This document shows positions 1-5,011 of a DNA stretch of 5,550 bases, piece after piece; within the stretch, counting starts at the first letter, position 1, and the number at the start of each line of letters is the position of its first letter. A model generated the notes under the pieces. That model ran no database searches, was not told the DNA's origin, and saw only the letters and a program-made list of their open reading frames with translations. This DNA is from Microcaldota archaeon (GTDB taxonomy: Archaea; Iainarchaeota; Iainarchaeia; JAADDC01), in contig JALTNN010000041.1 in assembly GCA_027000685.1 (NCBI GenBank), positions 1-5,550 on the forward strand, in the 5' to 3' direction. Made by a program: the position numbers and the translations under genes.

Positions 1-6
1 CGAAAC

Positions 7-77
7 GGGCGGTGCCGGGGCGAGGCCCACCCGGCGTAGCGGGAAAGAGGAATGAGGTTGTGGCCCCGGCACCGCCC
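7..77. repeat. Perfect 15-bp inverted repeat with 41-base loop (possible structured RNA)
   Basis: Bases 7-21 are the exact reverse complement of bases 63-77, so a transcript would form a very GC-rich 15-bp stem. Inside the loop, CCCG at 30-33 can pair with CGGG at 40-43, giving a small inner hairpin. A competing pairing of 24-30 with 60-65 is also possible. The stem ends 4 bases before the TATA box of the next gene, so it is not part of that mRNA. It is either the end of an upstream transcript or a separate RNA. I could not match it to tRNA, 5S rRNA, SRP RNA, RNase P RNA, C/D box or H/ACA box RNA. The repeat is seen directly; that it is a functional RNA is inference. The window starts only 6 bases before it, so its 5' context is missing. 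Confidence 0.6.
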
Positions 78-81
78 AAGG

Positions 82-90
82 CTTAAATAA
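82..90 (+). promoter_or_regulatory. TATA box for the coiled-coil membrane protein gene
   Basis: CTTAAATAA lies in an AT-rich stretch between a GC-rich hairpin and a GC-rich gene. Its centre is 24 bases before the ATG at 110, the archaeal TATA-to-start-site distance, so transcription probably begins at or next to the start codon. No ribosome binding site precedes that ATG, which fits a leaderless mRNA. Confidence 0.6.
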
Positions 91-109
91 CAAACCCCCT
101 AATTTTCCC

Positions 110-676
110 ATGGCCCGTAACCTCATAGCCCTCGTTCGTTCGATGCTTGATTCCGGTGCGTCAGTGGAGGACATCGTGTCCTCCCTCAGGGAGATGGGGA
201 TACCGGAGGAGGACGCGAGGAGGCTCATCGTTCTGGCAAACAGGGAGATCCTCCTCACCCTCCGCCACGACCTGAGAGAGATTGTGAGGAGTGTGGTGGA
301 GGAGGAGAGGGAGAGGATCGCAGGGGAGATGAGGGACGAGATGAGGAAGTACATCGACGCTCAGTTGAGGGTGATGAACAGGAACCTCCTGAAGATGATA
401 AGGGAGGAGCTCGGGAAGTACGTATCGGAGCTCAGCAGGCTCGAGGAGAGGACCGATGTGATGGACAGGAGGCTCCTCGACCTCGAGAAGGCCGTCTATC
501 ACAGGCCAAGGGAGAGGATAAGGATAGGAGGGGTTCTGAAGCTCGGTCACATCCTCATAATCCTTTCCCTCGTCCTTGGAGCTGTCTCCTACTTCCTCGT
601 GACCGACACGCTCGCACGCATAGCACTCGCGCTCGTGGCCTTCGTGCTCTTCGTGGGGGGTGTCCTCCTTGCCTGA
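110..676 (+). CDS. Coiled-coil protein with C-terminal two-helix membrane anchor, function unknown
   Basis: I do not recognise this 188-residue protein by name. Residues 1-45 look like a small helical domain; the pattern SGASVEDIVSSLREMGIPEEDA resembles UBA-like three-helix modules that bind other proteins. Residues about 46-130 are long, highly charged helices with heptad-like spacing, so probably a coiled coil. After a basic stretch (133-140, RPRERIRI), two hydrophobic segments at about 147-164 and 168-187 form a short membrane hairpin that ends the protein. There is no signal peptide. The likely topology is a cytoplasmic coiled coil anchored by its C-terminus, with the basic stretch on the inner face. 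ATG 110 is chosen because a TATA box sits 24 bases upstream. The 3' end overlaps the next gene, so the two are probably translated together. The real open frame and its membrane and coil design are clear; its role is not. Confidence 0.85.
   Translation: MARNLIALVRSMLDSGASVEDIVSSLREMGIPEEDARRLIVLANREILLTLRHDLREIVRSVVEEERERIAGEMRDEMRKYIDAQLRVMNRNLLKMIREELGKYVSELSRLEERTDVMDRRLLDLEKAVYHRPRERIRIGGVLKLGHILIILSLVLGAVSYFLVTDTLARIALALVAFVLFVGGVLLA
655..662 (+). promoter_or_regulatory. Ribosome binding site for the ATP-grasp subunit gene
   Basis: GGGGGGTG matches the archaeal GGAGGTG motif with one mismatch and lies inside the last codons of the upstream gene. Its GGTG core ends 6 bases before TTG 669, the same spacing as the S3Ae site in this window. 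This favours TTG 669 over GTG 660, which would overlap the motif itself. Confidence 0.4.
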
Positions 677-1250
677 CATCCTCGAGGCATTTGACCTAAT
701 CTCCCAGTACCTCGAGGTCCCTGAGATGATTGTGGTTGACTCGACGGACTTTGAATGGAAGACCTTCCCGGCCGTGGCGAAGATAGCGGAGATGACGCAC
801 AAGACGAACGTCGGCGGTGTCGTCACGGATATAAGAACGGAGGAGGAGCTGAGGGAGGCGGTGGAAAGGCTCCTGAGAATTTCAGAGAAGGTGATCATAC
901 AGCCCCACATAGAGGGGGTTGAAGTTTTTCTCGGGGGGAAGACGGATCCCTCCTTTGGCCCGACCGTTACCCTCGGCCTCGGGGGCGTCTTCGTAGAGCT
1001 CTACAACGACACATCAACACGCCTCGCTCCGCTAACCGGTGCAGACGTTCTTGACATGGTGTCCGAGTTGAAGGGGAGGAGGATACTCGAGGGCTACAGG
1101 GGAAGGAAGACGAACTTCCAGGCCCTCGTGAAGTCCGTGGTGAACTTCTCCCTCTTCATGGACAGGTACAGGCCGAGGGTCGCAGAGGTGAACCCCCTCA
1201 TACTGAATGAGAGGGGGGCATACGCCGTCGATGTGAGGGTCTTCTTTTAA
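669..1250 (+). CDS. Divergent ATP-grasp subunit like ADP-forming acyl-CoA synthetase beta
   Basis: Resembles the beta subunit of archaeal ADP-forming acetyl/acyl-CoA synthetase, which with an alpha subunit converts acyl-CoA, ADP and phosphate to acid, ATP and CoA in the cytoplasm. From TTG 669 the protein has 193 residues, against about 230 for the Pyrococcus subunit. Family landmarks are present: a Lys in PAVAKI (K38); THKTNVGGV (43-51), whose H44 aligns with the conserved HKSD histidine of the family (His71 in Pyrococcus); GVEVFLG with E85; PSFGPTVTLGLGGVFVEL (94-111); EGYRG (141-145); and AEVNPL (172-177), the metal-binding ENP-type motif. The N-terminus lacks the usual leading helix, and the segment before the histidine is shortened. 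No alpha subunit lies in the window, so substrate and activity are open. An alternative start is GTG 660, adding three residues. It overlaps the upstream gene by 8 bases and is probably cotranslated with it. Confidence 0.8.
   Translation: MPDILEAFDLISQYLEVPEMIVVDSTDFEWKTFPAVAKIAEMTHKTNVGGVVTDIRTEEELREAVERLLRISEKVIIQPHIEGVEVFLGGKTDPSFGPTVTLGLGGVFVELYNDTSTRLAPLTGADVLDMVSELKGRRILEGYRGRKTNFQALVKSVVNFSLFMDRYRPRVAEVNPLILNERGAYAVDVRVFF
1239..1248 (+). terminator. Possible T-rich terminator at the end of the left operon
   Basis: GTCTTCTTTT closes the coding sequence and runs into its TAA stop. Archaeal terminators are often short T-rich runs without a hairpin, and this is the only such run at the convergent junction on the + strand. 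It is short and made of Phe codons, so it could be coincidence. Confidence 0.3.
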
Positions 1251-3352
1251 ACAGGTGAGTAGAATCCCTTCTTCGGCTCTATGATGTCGCCCCTCCTGCT
1301 CAGCTCCTGGAGTATCTCCTCGAGCTCGTCCTCGTCTATGCCGTATATGCTCACCTCTTTGAGTAGCTCGTCGAAGGCCACCTTGTCCCTTGTCTCCGTG
1401 AGGGACCTCAGCGTGTTGAGCACCATCTTCAGCTTCTGCACCTTGCTCTTTGGCATGCCAGTGTAGAGGATATCGACGTCTATCTCGCCTGTCTTGGGGT
1501 CCCTCAGAACCTCCTGCATGGAGTATAGGAGGAGCTCCTTCGCCCTCTCCGCGTCCTCCCTCGTTATGACGTTGGAGAGGCGTACCCTTGCGGAGGCCTC
1601 CGCAAGCCTTATGAGGGCCTCCATCTGCCTCGCGTTGATGGGAACCGTCTCCTTCTGCCTCCCCCTCTCCCTCAGCTCCACGTAGAAGTTCAGGAGGGCC
1701 TCCCTTGCCTCCGGTGTGAGGACGGGGAAGACGTGCGTTCTCGCATAGGCCACGTACTTCCTGAGGAGCTCGGGGTCTATAGCAGGCCTTACTATCTCCT
1801 CGGCCCTCTCCACCTCCTCCTTCGTCACCTCTGTCTGGGGGCTCTTCTCGTACTGGGCCCTCAGCTGGCCGGCCGTGTGCGTCTCGAGGATGTGTGACGC
1901 GATCTCCCTGTCCTCCTCGGCCGTCTTTACCTCCCTTATGACGAACATGAGATCGAACCTGTTCAGGATGGTGGGCGAGACGCTTATCTGGTTCACTATG
2001 GGCTCGTCGTCGCTGAATCTCCCGAACTTCGGGTTTGCGGCCGCGAGTATGGATGTTTCGGCCTTGAACCTCGTCACTATACCGGCCTTCGCCACGGAGA
2101 CTGTTTGCTGTTCCATAGCCTCGTGGAGGGCCTCCCTCTCCTTGGCGTCTATCTTGTCGAACTCGTCCACGGCGGCGAGACCTCCCGAGGCGAGCACGAG
2201 GACACCAGCCTTTATCACCCATCCGCCCTCCCCGAACTCGTCCCTCTCGGCAGAGGCAGTAAGACCCGCACCCGTCACGGTCTTTCCAGCCACGTAGAAG
2301 CTCTTCGGCGCGAGCCTCGCGGCGTACTCAAGTATCTGGGACTTGCCCGTACCGGGATCACCGAGGAGCAGTATGTGTATGTTCCCCCTTATCCTCGTGC
2401 CGTCGGGGAGCTTCTTCTGGACGCCCCCGAAGAGCTGGAGGGCTATGGCCTCCTTCACCTTTTCGTGCCCCTTTATGGCCGGGGCTATGGATGCCACGAG
2501 CTTCTTGTAAATGTCCGGGTCTGATGCGAGCTCCATTATCTTCCTGAGCTCCTCCGGGGTGGGCTCAAGCTCCTCGAATTCCTTCTGGACGGGATCTACG
2601 AAGAGGGCCTCTATGTACTTGTCCTGCACCGTGCTCCTTCCCTGCGTCTTCTTTATCCTGAGAACGCCCACCACGAGTATCCTCTCACCCGGGGACGTCC
2701 TGTTCACGAGGTCGTCCTCGAGGTATATGGCTATGTGCCTGCTCTGCTCACCGCCCTTAAGGAATTCCAGGGGCTCCTGTATTCTTATCTTCTGGAAGTC
2801 CGTGTACTTGGACTTCTCCTCGAGGAGCTCGAAGTCCCTCTTTCCACAGTAAGGACAGGAGAGGGGCTTCTTGAGGACGGGCGACTCCTGGAGGACGGGG
2901 ACCTGGCTTCCACATGCCTTACATGCCCAAACCGCCACCTTTATCCTCGGCATGACGTCGGTGACCTCTCTCACTATCCCCTCCACGAGGACGACCTTTC
3001 CGATGTACTCCGAGGAGAGGTCCCTCACGAGGAGTCTCCTCACGGTTGGGATGTTCTTCAGACCGATGCGTATCACCATGTCCTTGGGGGCACCGGGTAT
3101 CTCTATCCTCTGTGCCGCGTACTCGAAGAGCTCCCTGTAGAAGTCGGGGTTCTCGAGGAACTCGTCGGCCATCTGGTAGTCGTACCTCGCGAGGTTCGTG
3201 TAGTCTATGACGAGCCTCCTCTTCCTGGGGTAGGTCTTGGTTATCTCCACGAGATCGTCCATGTGATAGACCCTGAGGAACTGTTCTGCTTTCTTAACCA
3301 TTTCCTCGTTTGCTTGGGGGGATTCCGGGAACAAGATACCCTCCGCCTCCAC
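1247..3352 (-). CDS. mcm: MCM replicative DNA helicase
   Basis: Minichromosome maintenance helicase, the hexameric 3'-5' ATPase that unwinds DNA at archaeal replication forks. At 701 residues it is full length. The N-terminal DNA-binding part holds a zinc finger with C144, C147, C166 and C169, followed by the OB-fold segment with the hairpin near 195-235. The AAA+ domain shows Walker A GDPGTGKS (331-338), Walker B AAVDEFDK (393-400; D396, E397), the presensor-1 hairpin SVAKAGIV (419-426, K422), sensor 1 AAANP (N440), the arginine finger in NRFD (R465) and sensor 2 in ARQMEAL (R575). A winged-helix C-terminus covers about 630-701. No intein interrupts the usual insertion motifs. The start is GTG 3352, placed 26 bases from a TATA box and without a binding site, so a leaderless mRNA is likely. 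M18 is an alternative. The stop overlaps the converging gene by 4 bases. No GINS gene is adjacent. Confidence 0.98.
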   Translation of the reverse strand: MEAEGILFPESPQANEEMVKKAEQFLRVYHMDDLVEITKTYPRKRRLVIDYTNLARYDYQMADEFLENPDFYRELFEYAAQRIEIPGAPKDMVIRIGLKNIPTVRRLLVRDLSSEYIGKVVLVEGIVREVTDVMPRIKVAVWACKACGSQVPVLQESPVLKKPLSCPYCGKRDFELLEEKSKYTDFQKIRIQEPLEFLKGGEQSRHIAIYLEDDLVNRTSPGERILVVGVLRIKKTQGRSTVQDKYIEALFVDPVQKEFEELEPTPEELRKIMELASDPDIYKKLVASIAPAIKGHEKVKEAIALQLFGGVQKKLPDGTRIRGNIHILLLGDPGTGKSQILEYAARLAPKSFYVAGKTVTGAGLTASAERDEFGEGGWVIKAGVLVLASGGLAAVDEFDKIDAKEREALHEAMEQQTVSVAKAGIVTRFKAETSILAAANPKFGRFSDDEPIVNQISVSPTILNRFDLMFVIREVKTAEEDREIASHILETHTAGQLRAQYEKSPQTEVTKEEVERAEEIVRPAIDPELLRKYVAYARTHVFPVLTPEAREALLNFYVELRERGRQKETVPINARQMEALIRLAEASARVRLSNVITREDAERAKELLLYSMQEVLRDPKTGEIDVDILYTGMPKSKVQKLKMVLNTLRSLTETRDKVAFDELLKEVSIYGIDEDELEEILQELSRRGDIIEPKKGFYSPV

Positions 3353-3373
3353 GAAAGAGTTAGGTGGGTAAAG

Positions 3374-3383
3374 CTATAATAAG
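3374..3383 (-). promoter_or_regulatory. TATA box for mcm
   Basis: On the minus strand this reads CTTATTATAG, centred 26 bases before the GTG start of mcm. It lies in the 48-base gap after rnp4, so mcm can be transcribed on its own as well as by read-through from rnp4. No ribosome binding site lies just before the GTG, consistent with leaderless initiation. Confidence 0.6.
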
Positions 3384-3400
3384 CCGTTCGGTTCGGGAGG

Positions 3401-3745
3401 CTAACTTTTCTTCGCCCTCATCTTCTTTTCCCTAACGTAGGGAAACCTGTATTCCTCACCGCAGACGAGACACCGATATACCACCATGGGATACGGGTTG
3501 TGCACGAGCCGGACCCTCAGCGTCCCGGCCGTCCAGTAGGTGAAGCACTTTCTACAGAACCTCCTCTTCCTCTTACCGAGTCTAACCCTGTGCTTCTTGG
3601 CTATCTCCCAGGCAAGCTCCACATATCTCCTTGCCCTCTCAGGACGATCCTTTGCAAACTTTTCGGCGAGGGAGAGGAGAACGTCTACCCTTTCGGATGC
3701 CACCTTCCTCTGATGCTCCTTCTCCCTTTTCCCTATCCTCACCAC
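3401..3745 (-). CDS. rnp4: RNase P protein component 4 (Rpr2/Rpp21 family)
   Basis: Protein subunit of archaeal RNase P, which removes the 5' leader of precursor tRNAs together with the catalytic RNA; in this family it works as a pair with the Rpp29 homologue. The 114-residue length is typical. Residues 6-56 form two basic helices containing RARRYVELAWEIAKKH, the conserved first half of the family. The zinc ribbon follows with CRKC (C64, C67) and CLVC (C92, C95), and both ends are rich in Lys and Arg as expected for RNA contact. The start is GTG 3745, immediately followed by a second GTG that could also serve; no earlier in-frame start exists after the upstream TATA box. The gene lies 48 bases upstream of mcm on the same strand and diverges from bud32 across 32 bases. 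The stop codon is TAG. Confidence 0.95.
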   Translation of the reverse strand: MVRIGKREKEHQRKVASERVDVLLSLAEKFAKDRPERARRYVELAWEIAKKHRVRLGKRKRRFCRKCFTYWTAGTLRVRLVHNPYPMVVYRCLVCGEEYRFPYVREKKMRAKKS

Positions 3746-3747
3746 GG

Positions 3748-3756
3748 TTTTAATTT
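3748..3756 (+). promoter_or_regulatory. TATA box for bud32
   Basis: TTTTAATTT is centred 26 bases before the ATG of bud32 at 3778, predicting transcription from the start codon itself. It begins only 3 bases from the rnp4 start codon on the opposite strand. No ribosome binding site precedes the ATG, so a leaderless mRNA is expected. Confidence 0.5.
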
Positions 3757-3767
3757 GAATGCACCTC

Positions 3768-3777
3768 GTTTTAAGGG
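3768..3777 (-). promoter_or_regulatory. TATA box for rnp4
   Basis: On the minus strand this reads CCTTAAAACG, centred about 27 bases before the GTG of rnp4 at 3745. It directly abuts the bud32 start codon on the other strand. A GAGGTG on the minus strand (3762-3767) is too far from the GTG to act as its binding site, so leaderless initiation is favoured. Confidence 0.5.
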
Positions 3778-4371
3778 ATGGAAATCATCAAGAGGGGAGC
3801 CGAGGCAGTCCTCTACAGGGATGGGGAGAGAGTGATAAAGGTGAGGGTGAAGAAGGGGTACAGACACCCCCTCCTCGACGAGAGGATAAGGAGGACGAGG
3901 ACAAGGAGGGAGGCAAGGCTCCTGAGCAGGGCGAGGTCCGTGGGCGTTTTGACACCACGGGTTCTGGAGGTGCGGGAGGAGGAGAACACCCTCGTGATGG
4001 AGTACGTGGAGGGGGCTACCCTGAAGAGGTACCTCTCGGAGAGAAAGGACCTGAATCTCCTCCGGGAGGTGGGGAGGATCGTGGGGACCCTCCACAGGAA
4101 TGGTATAGTCCACGGCGACCTCACAACATCGAACTTCATAGTGGGGAGGGAAGGCCTCTACCTCATAGACTTCGGCCTCGGCGAGGTGACGAGGAGCGTC
4201 GAGGAGAGGGCAGTCGATCTCGTCTGCTTCAAGAAGAGCTTCTTTGCTACACACTCCGACATCGAGGAGGGGTGGGAGGAAATCCTGAGGGGGTACTCCG
4301 AGGTGTGTGAGGACGCGGAGAGGATTTTCAGGAGGATGGAGGAGGTGGAGAGGAGGGCGAGATATCTCTGA
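3778..4371 (+). CDS. bud32: Bud32 atypical kinase/ATPase of the KEOPS complex
   Basis: Bud32, the small kinase-like ATPase of KEOPS, which with Kae1, Cgi121 and Pcc1 makes the t6A modification at position 37 of ANN-decoding tRNAs. The 197-residue length fits a free-standing Bud32; it is not fused to Kae1 as in some euryarchaea. Visible motifs are GAEA (7-10) in place of a normal glycine loop, the ATP-site lysine K21, the family block KKGYRHPLLDERIRRTRTRREA (25-46) with E45, the hinge MEYVEG (74-79), the catalytic loop HGDLTTSN (112-119; D114, N119), and IDFGLG (130-135; D131). The late block KKSFFATHSD (152-161) has THS where THP is usual. The C-terminus is a basic helix ending in Arg, Tyr and Leu. 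ATG 3778 is placed by the TATA box 26 bases upstream. Kae1, Cgi121 and a recognisable Pcc1 are not in the window. Confidence 0.96.
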   Translation: MEIIKRGAEAVLYRDGERVIKVRVKKGYRHPLLDERIRRTRTRREARLLSRARSVGVLTPRVLEVREEENTLVMEYVEGATLKRYLSERKDLNLLREVGRIVGTLHRNGIVHGDLTTSNFIVGREGLYLIDFGLGEVTRSVEERAVDLVCFKKSFFATHSDIEEGWEEILRGYSEVCEDAERIFRRMEEVERRARYL

Positions 4372-4377
4372 CGCCAG

Positions 4378-4388
4378 GTTTATAAAAC
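4378..4388 (+). promoter_or_regulatory. TATA box for the S15 ribosomal operon
   Basis: GTTTATAAAAC is the best TATA match in the window and an imperfect palindrome. It starts 6 bases after the bud32 stop. Its centre lies 33 bases before the S15 ATG, so the mRNA should begin near 4407-4410 with a leader of only a few bases. The ribosomal genes therefore probably have their own strong promoter. Confidence 0.75.
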
Positions 4389-4405
4389 ATTCTCCCCTTT
4401 CACTT

Positions 4406-4410
4406 GGTGG
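4406..4410 (+). promoter_or_regulatory. Short ribosome binding site before S15
   Basis: GGTGG ends 5 bases before ATG 4416, a normal position for a binding site. It overlaps the predicted transcription start, so whether the whole motif is in the mRNA depends on the exact start. It supports ATG 4416 over the in-frame TTG at 4404, which would precede it. Confidence 0.4.
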
Positions 4411-4415
4411 ATAAC

Positions 4416-4874
4416 ATGGCCAGAATGCACGCCCGGAGGAAGGGGAAGTCCGGTTCGAAGAAGCCGGCGTCCAAGGTGCCCCCTAAGTGGGTGGAGAGGA
4501 CGCCGGAAGAGGTAGAGAAGTTAGTGGTTGAGCTCGCGAAGCAGGGCTACTCTACGGCCATGATAGGCCTCATTCTCCGGGACCAGTACGGCGTGCCGGA
4601 TGTCAGGGCCATAACGGGTAAGAAGATACTCCAAATACTCAAGGAGCACGGGCTCGCGCCAAAAATACCTGAGGACCTCGCAAATCTTATGAGAAAGGCC
4701 CTCAGGGTGAGGAGGCACCTTGAGAGGAACAAGAAGGACATGCACAACAAGGTGGCCCTAGAGAGGATCGAGTCCAAGATAAAGAGGCTCGTGAAGTACT
4801 ACAAGAGGGAGGGCGTCCTCCCGCCCGACTGGAGGTACTCGCCCGATACGGCCGCCATTATGGTGAAGAGATGA
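4416..4874 (+). CDS. rps15: 30S ribosomal protein S15 (uS15, archaeal/eukaryotic type)
   Basis: Small-subunit protein uS15, which binds the central domain of 16S rRNA early in 30S assembly. The 152-residue form has the N-terminal extension seen in archaeal S15 and eukaryotic S13, beginning [14 protein letters not shown] and continuing through PPKW and the helical block around 30-80 ([18 protein letters not shown] at 44-61). The core uS15 signature follows at 100-130 with [12 protein letters not shown] (101-112) and [10 protein letters not shown] (121-130). It ends with LPPDWRYSP (135-143) and a short tail. ATG 4416 gives the conserved N-terminus; the TTG at 4404 adds four residues that do not belong. 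It is the first gene of the ribosomal unit, with its own TATA box, and its stop overlaps the start of the next small gene as ATGA. Confidence 0.98.
   Translation: MARMHARRKGKSGSKKPASKVPPKWVERTPEEVEKLVVELAKQGYSTAMIGLILRDQYGVPDVRAITGKKILQILKEHGLAPKIPEDLANLMRKALRVRRHLERNKKDMHNKVALERIESKIKRLVKYYKREGVLPPDWRYSPDTAAIMVKR
4862..4866 (+). promoter_or_regulatory. Ribosome binding site for the 46-residue gene
   Basis: GGTGA matches the archaeal anti-Shine-Dalgarno core exactly and ends 4 bases before ATG 4871. It is formed by the last codons of S15 (Val-Lys). Its position, with the ATGA overlap, is the main reason to accept the following short frame as a gene. Confidence 0.6.
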
Positions 4875-5011
4875 GGGTGGTGATCACGATCAGGGGATAC
4901 GGCGAAGTTACCTTTGAGGGGCCTCCTCTCGAAGTCCTCGAGGAGGCCGACAGGGTGATAACGGAGTGGAAGGTGAGGTTCCATGGCGAAGAGAAGGGTG
5001 AAGGCGGTTGA
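4871..5011 (+). CDS. Small 46-residue protein coupled between S15 and S3Ae, unknown
   Basis: A short frame starting [17 protein letters not shown] and ending in EEKGEGG. The first 16 residues look like a beta hairpin and residues 17-38 ([20 protein letters not shown]) like one amphipathic helix, so the protein could be a small beta-beta-alpha fold with a flexible acidic/glycine tail. The support is positional: its ATG overlaps the S15 stop as ATGA, it has a perfect GGTGA binding site, and it contains the binding site and start of S3Ae, overlapping that gene by 29 bases. In some archaea this slot between S15 and S3Ae holds other genes, including the KEOPS subunit Pcc1 (about 80 residues). I do not see convincing Pcc1 similarity, and it is too short. 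It may be a real small protein or a coupling frame that delivers ribosomes to S3Ae. Confidence 0.65.
   Translation: MRVVITIRGYGEVTFEGPPLEVLEEADRVITEWKVRFHGEEKGEGG
4973..4979 (+). promoter_or_regulatory. Ribosome binding site for S3Ae
   Basis: GGTGAGG lies 3 bases before ATG 4983, with 6 bases between the GGTG core and the start. It falls within the coding part of the small gene, so S3Ae translation probably follows from ribosomes already on that frame. It fixes ATG 4983 as the start. Confidence 0.65.

Noticed and set aside
7..77. tRNA, 5S rRNA, SRP RNA or RNase P RNA in the hairpin
   Set aside because: There is no T-loop GGTTCRA pattern, no 5S or SRP domain motif, and no RNase P conserved region. 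No RUGAUGA/CUGA boxes or correctly placed ACA were found.
3..86. Open frame ending in TAA at 84-86 that could be the end of an upstream gene
   Set aside because: Only 27 codons are visible, the composition (Pro, Gly, Ala, Arg) is what a GC-rich hairpin would give by chance, and the stop overlaps the TATA box. A second frame is also open to 54. It cannot be supported without upstream sequence.
161..910. Minus-strand open frame of 249 codons opposite the left operon
   Set aside because: It is antisense to two better-supported genes and His/Pro/Glu-rich without recognisable motifs.
1032..2222. Long minus-strand open frame of 396 codons
   Set aside because: It lies in another frame across mcm and the end of the ATP-grasp gene, has low-complexity Gly/Arg/Glu composition and shows no domain. 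It is a by-product of GC-rich codon bias.
1247..3352. Intein in MCM
   Set aside because: Walker A, Walker B and sensor motifs are continuous and the 701-residue length is normal.
2735..3379. Long plus-strand open frame opposite the start of mcm
   Set aside because: It is antisense to the MCM zinc-finger region, with Leu/Glu/Gly-rich sequence, no motif and no promoter. MCM motifs prove the minus strand is coding.
3739..4254. Minus-strand open frame opposite bud32
   Set aside because: Bud32 kinase motifs fix the coding strand as plus; this frame is His/Pro/Leu-rich shadow sequence.
4404..4415. TTG at 4404 as the S15 start
   Set aside because: It adds four residues before the conserved MARMHARR start, and lies before the GGTGG site and at or before the predicted transcription start.
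4871..5011. Small gene as KEOPS subunit Pcc1
   Set aside because: The position is suggestive, but 46 residues is about half a Pcc1 and I see no matching sequence pattern.
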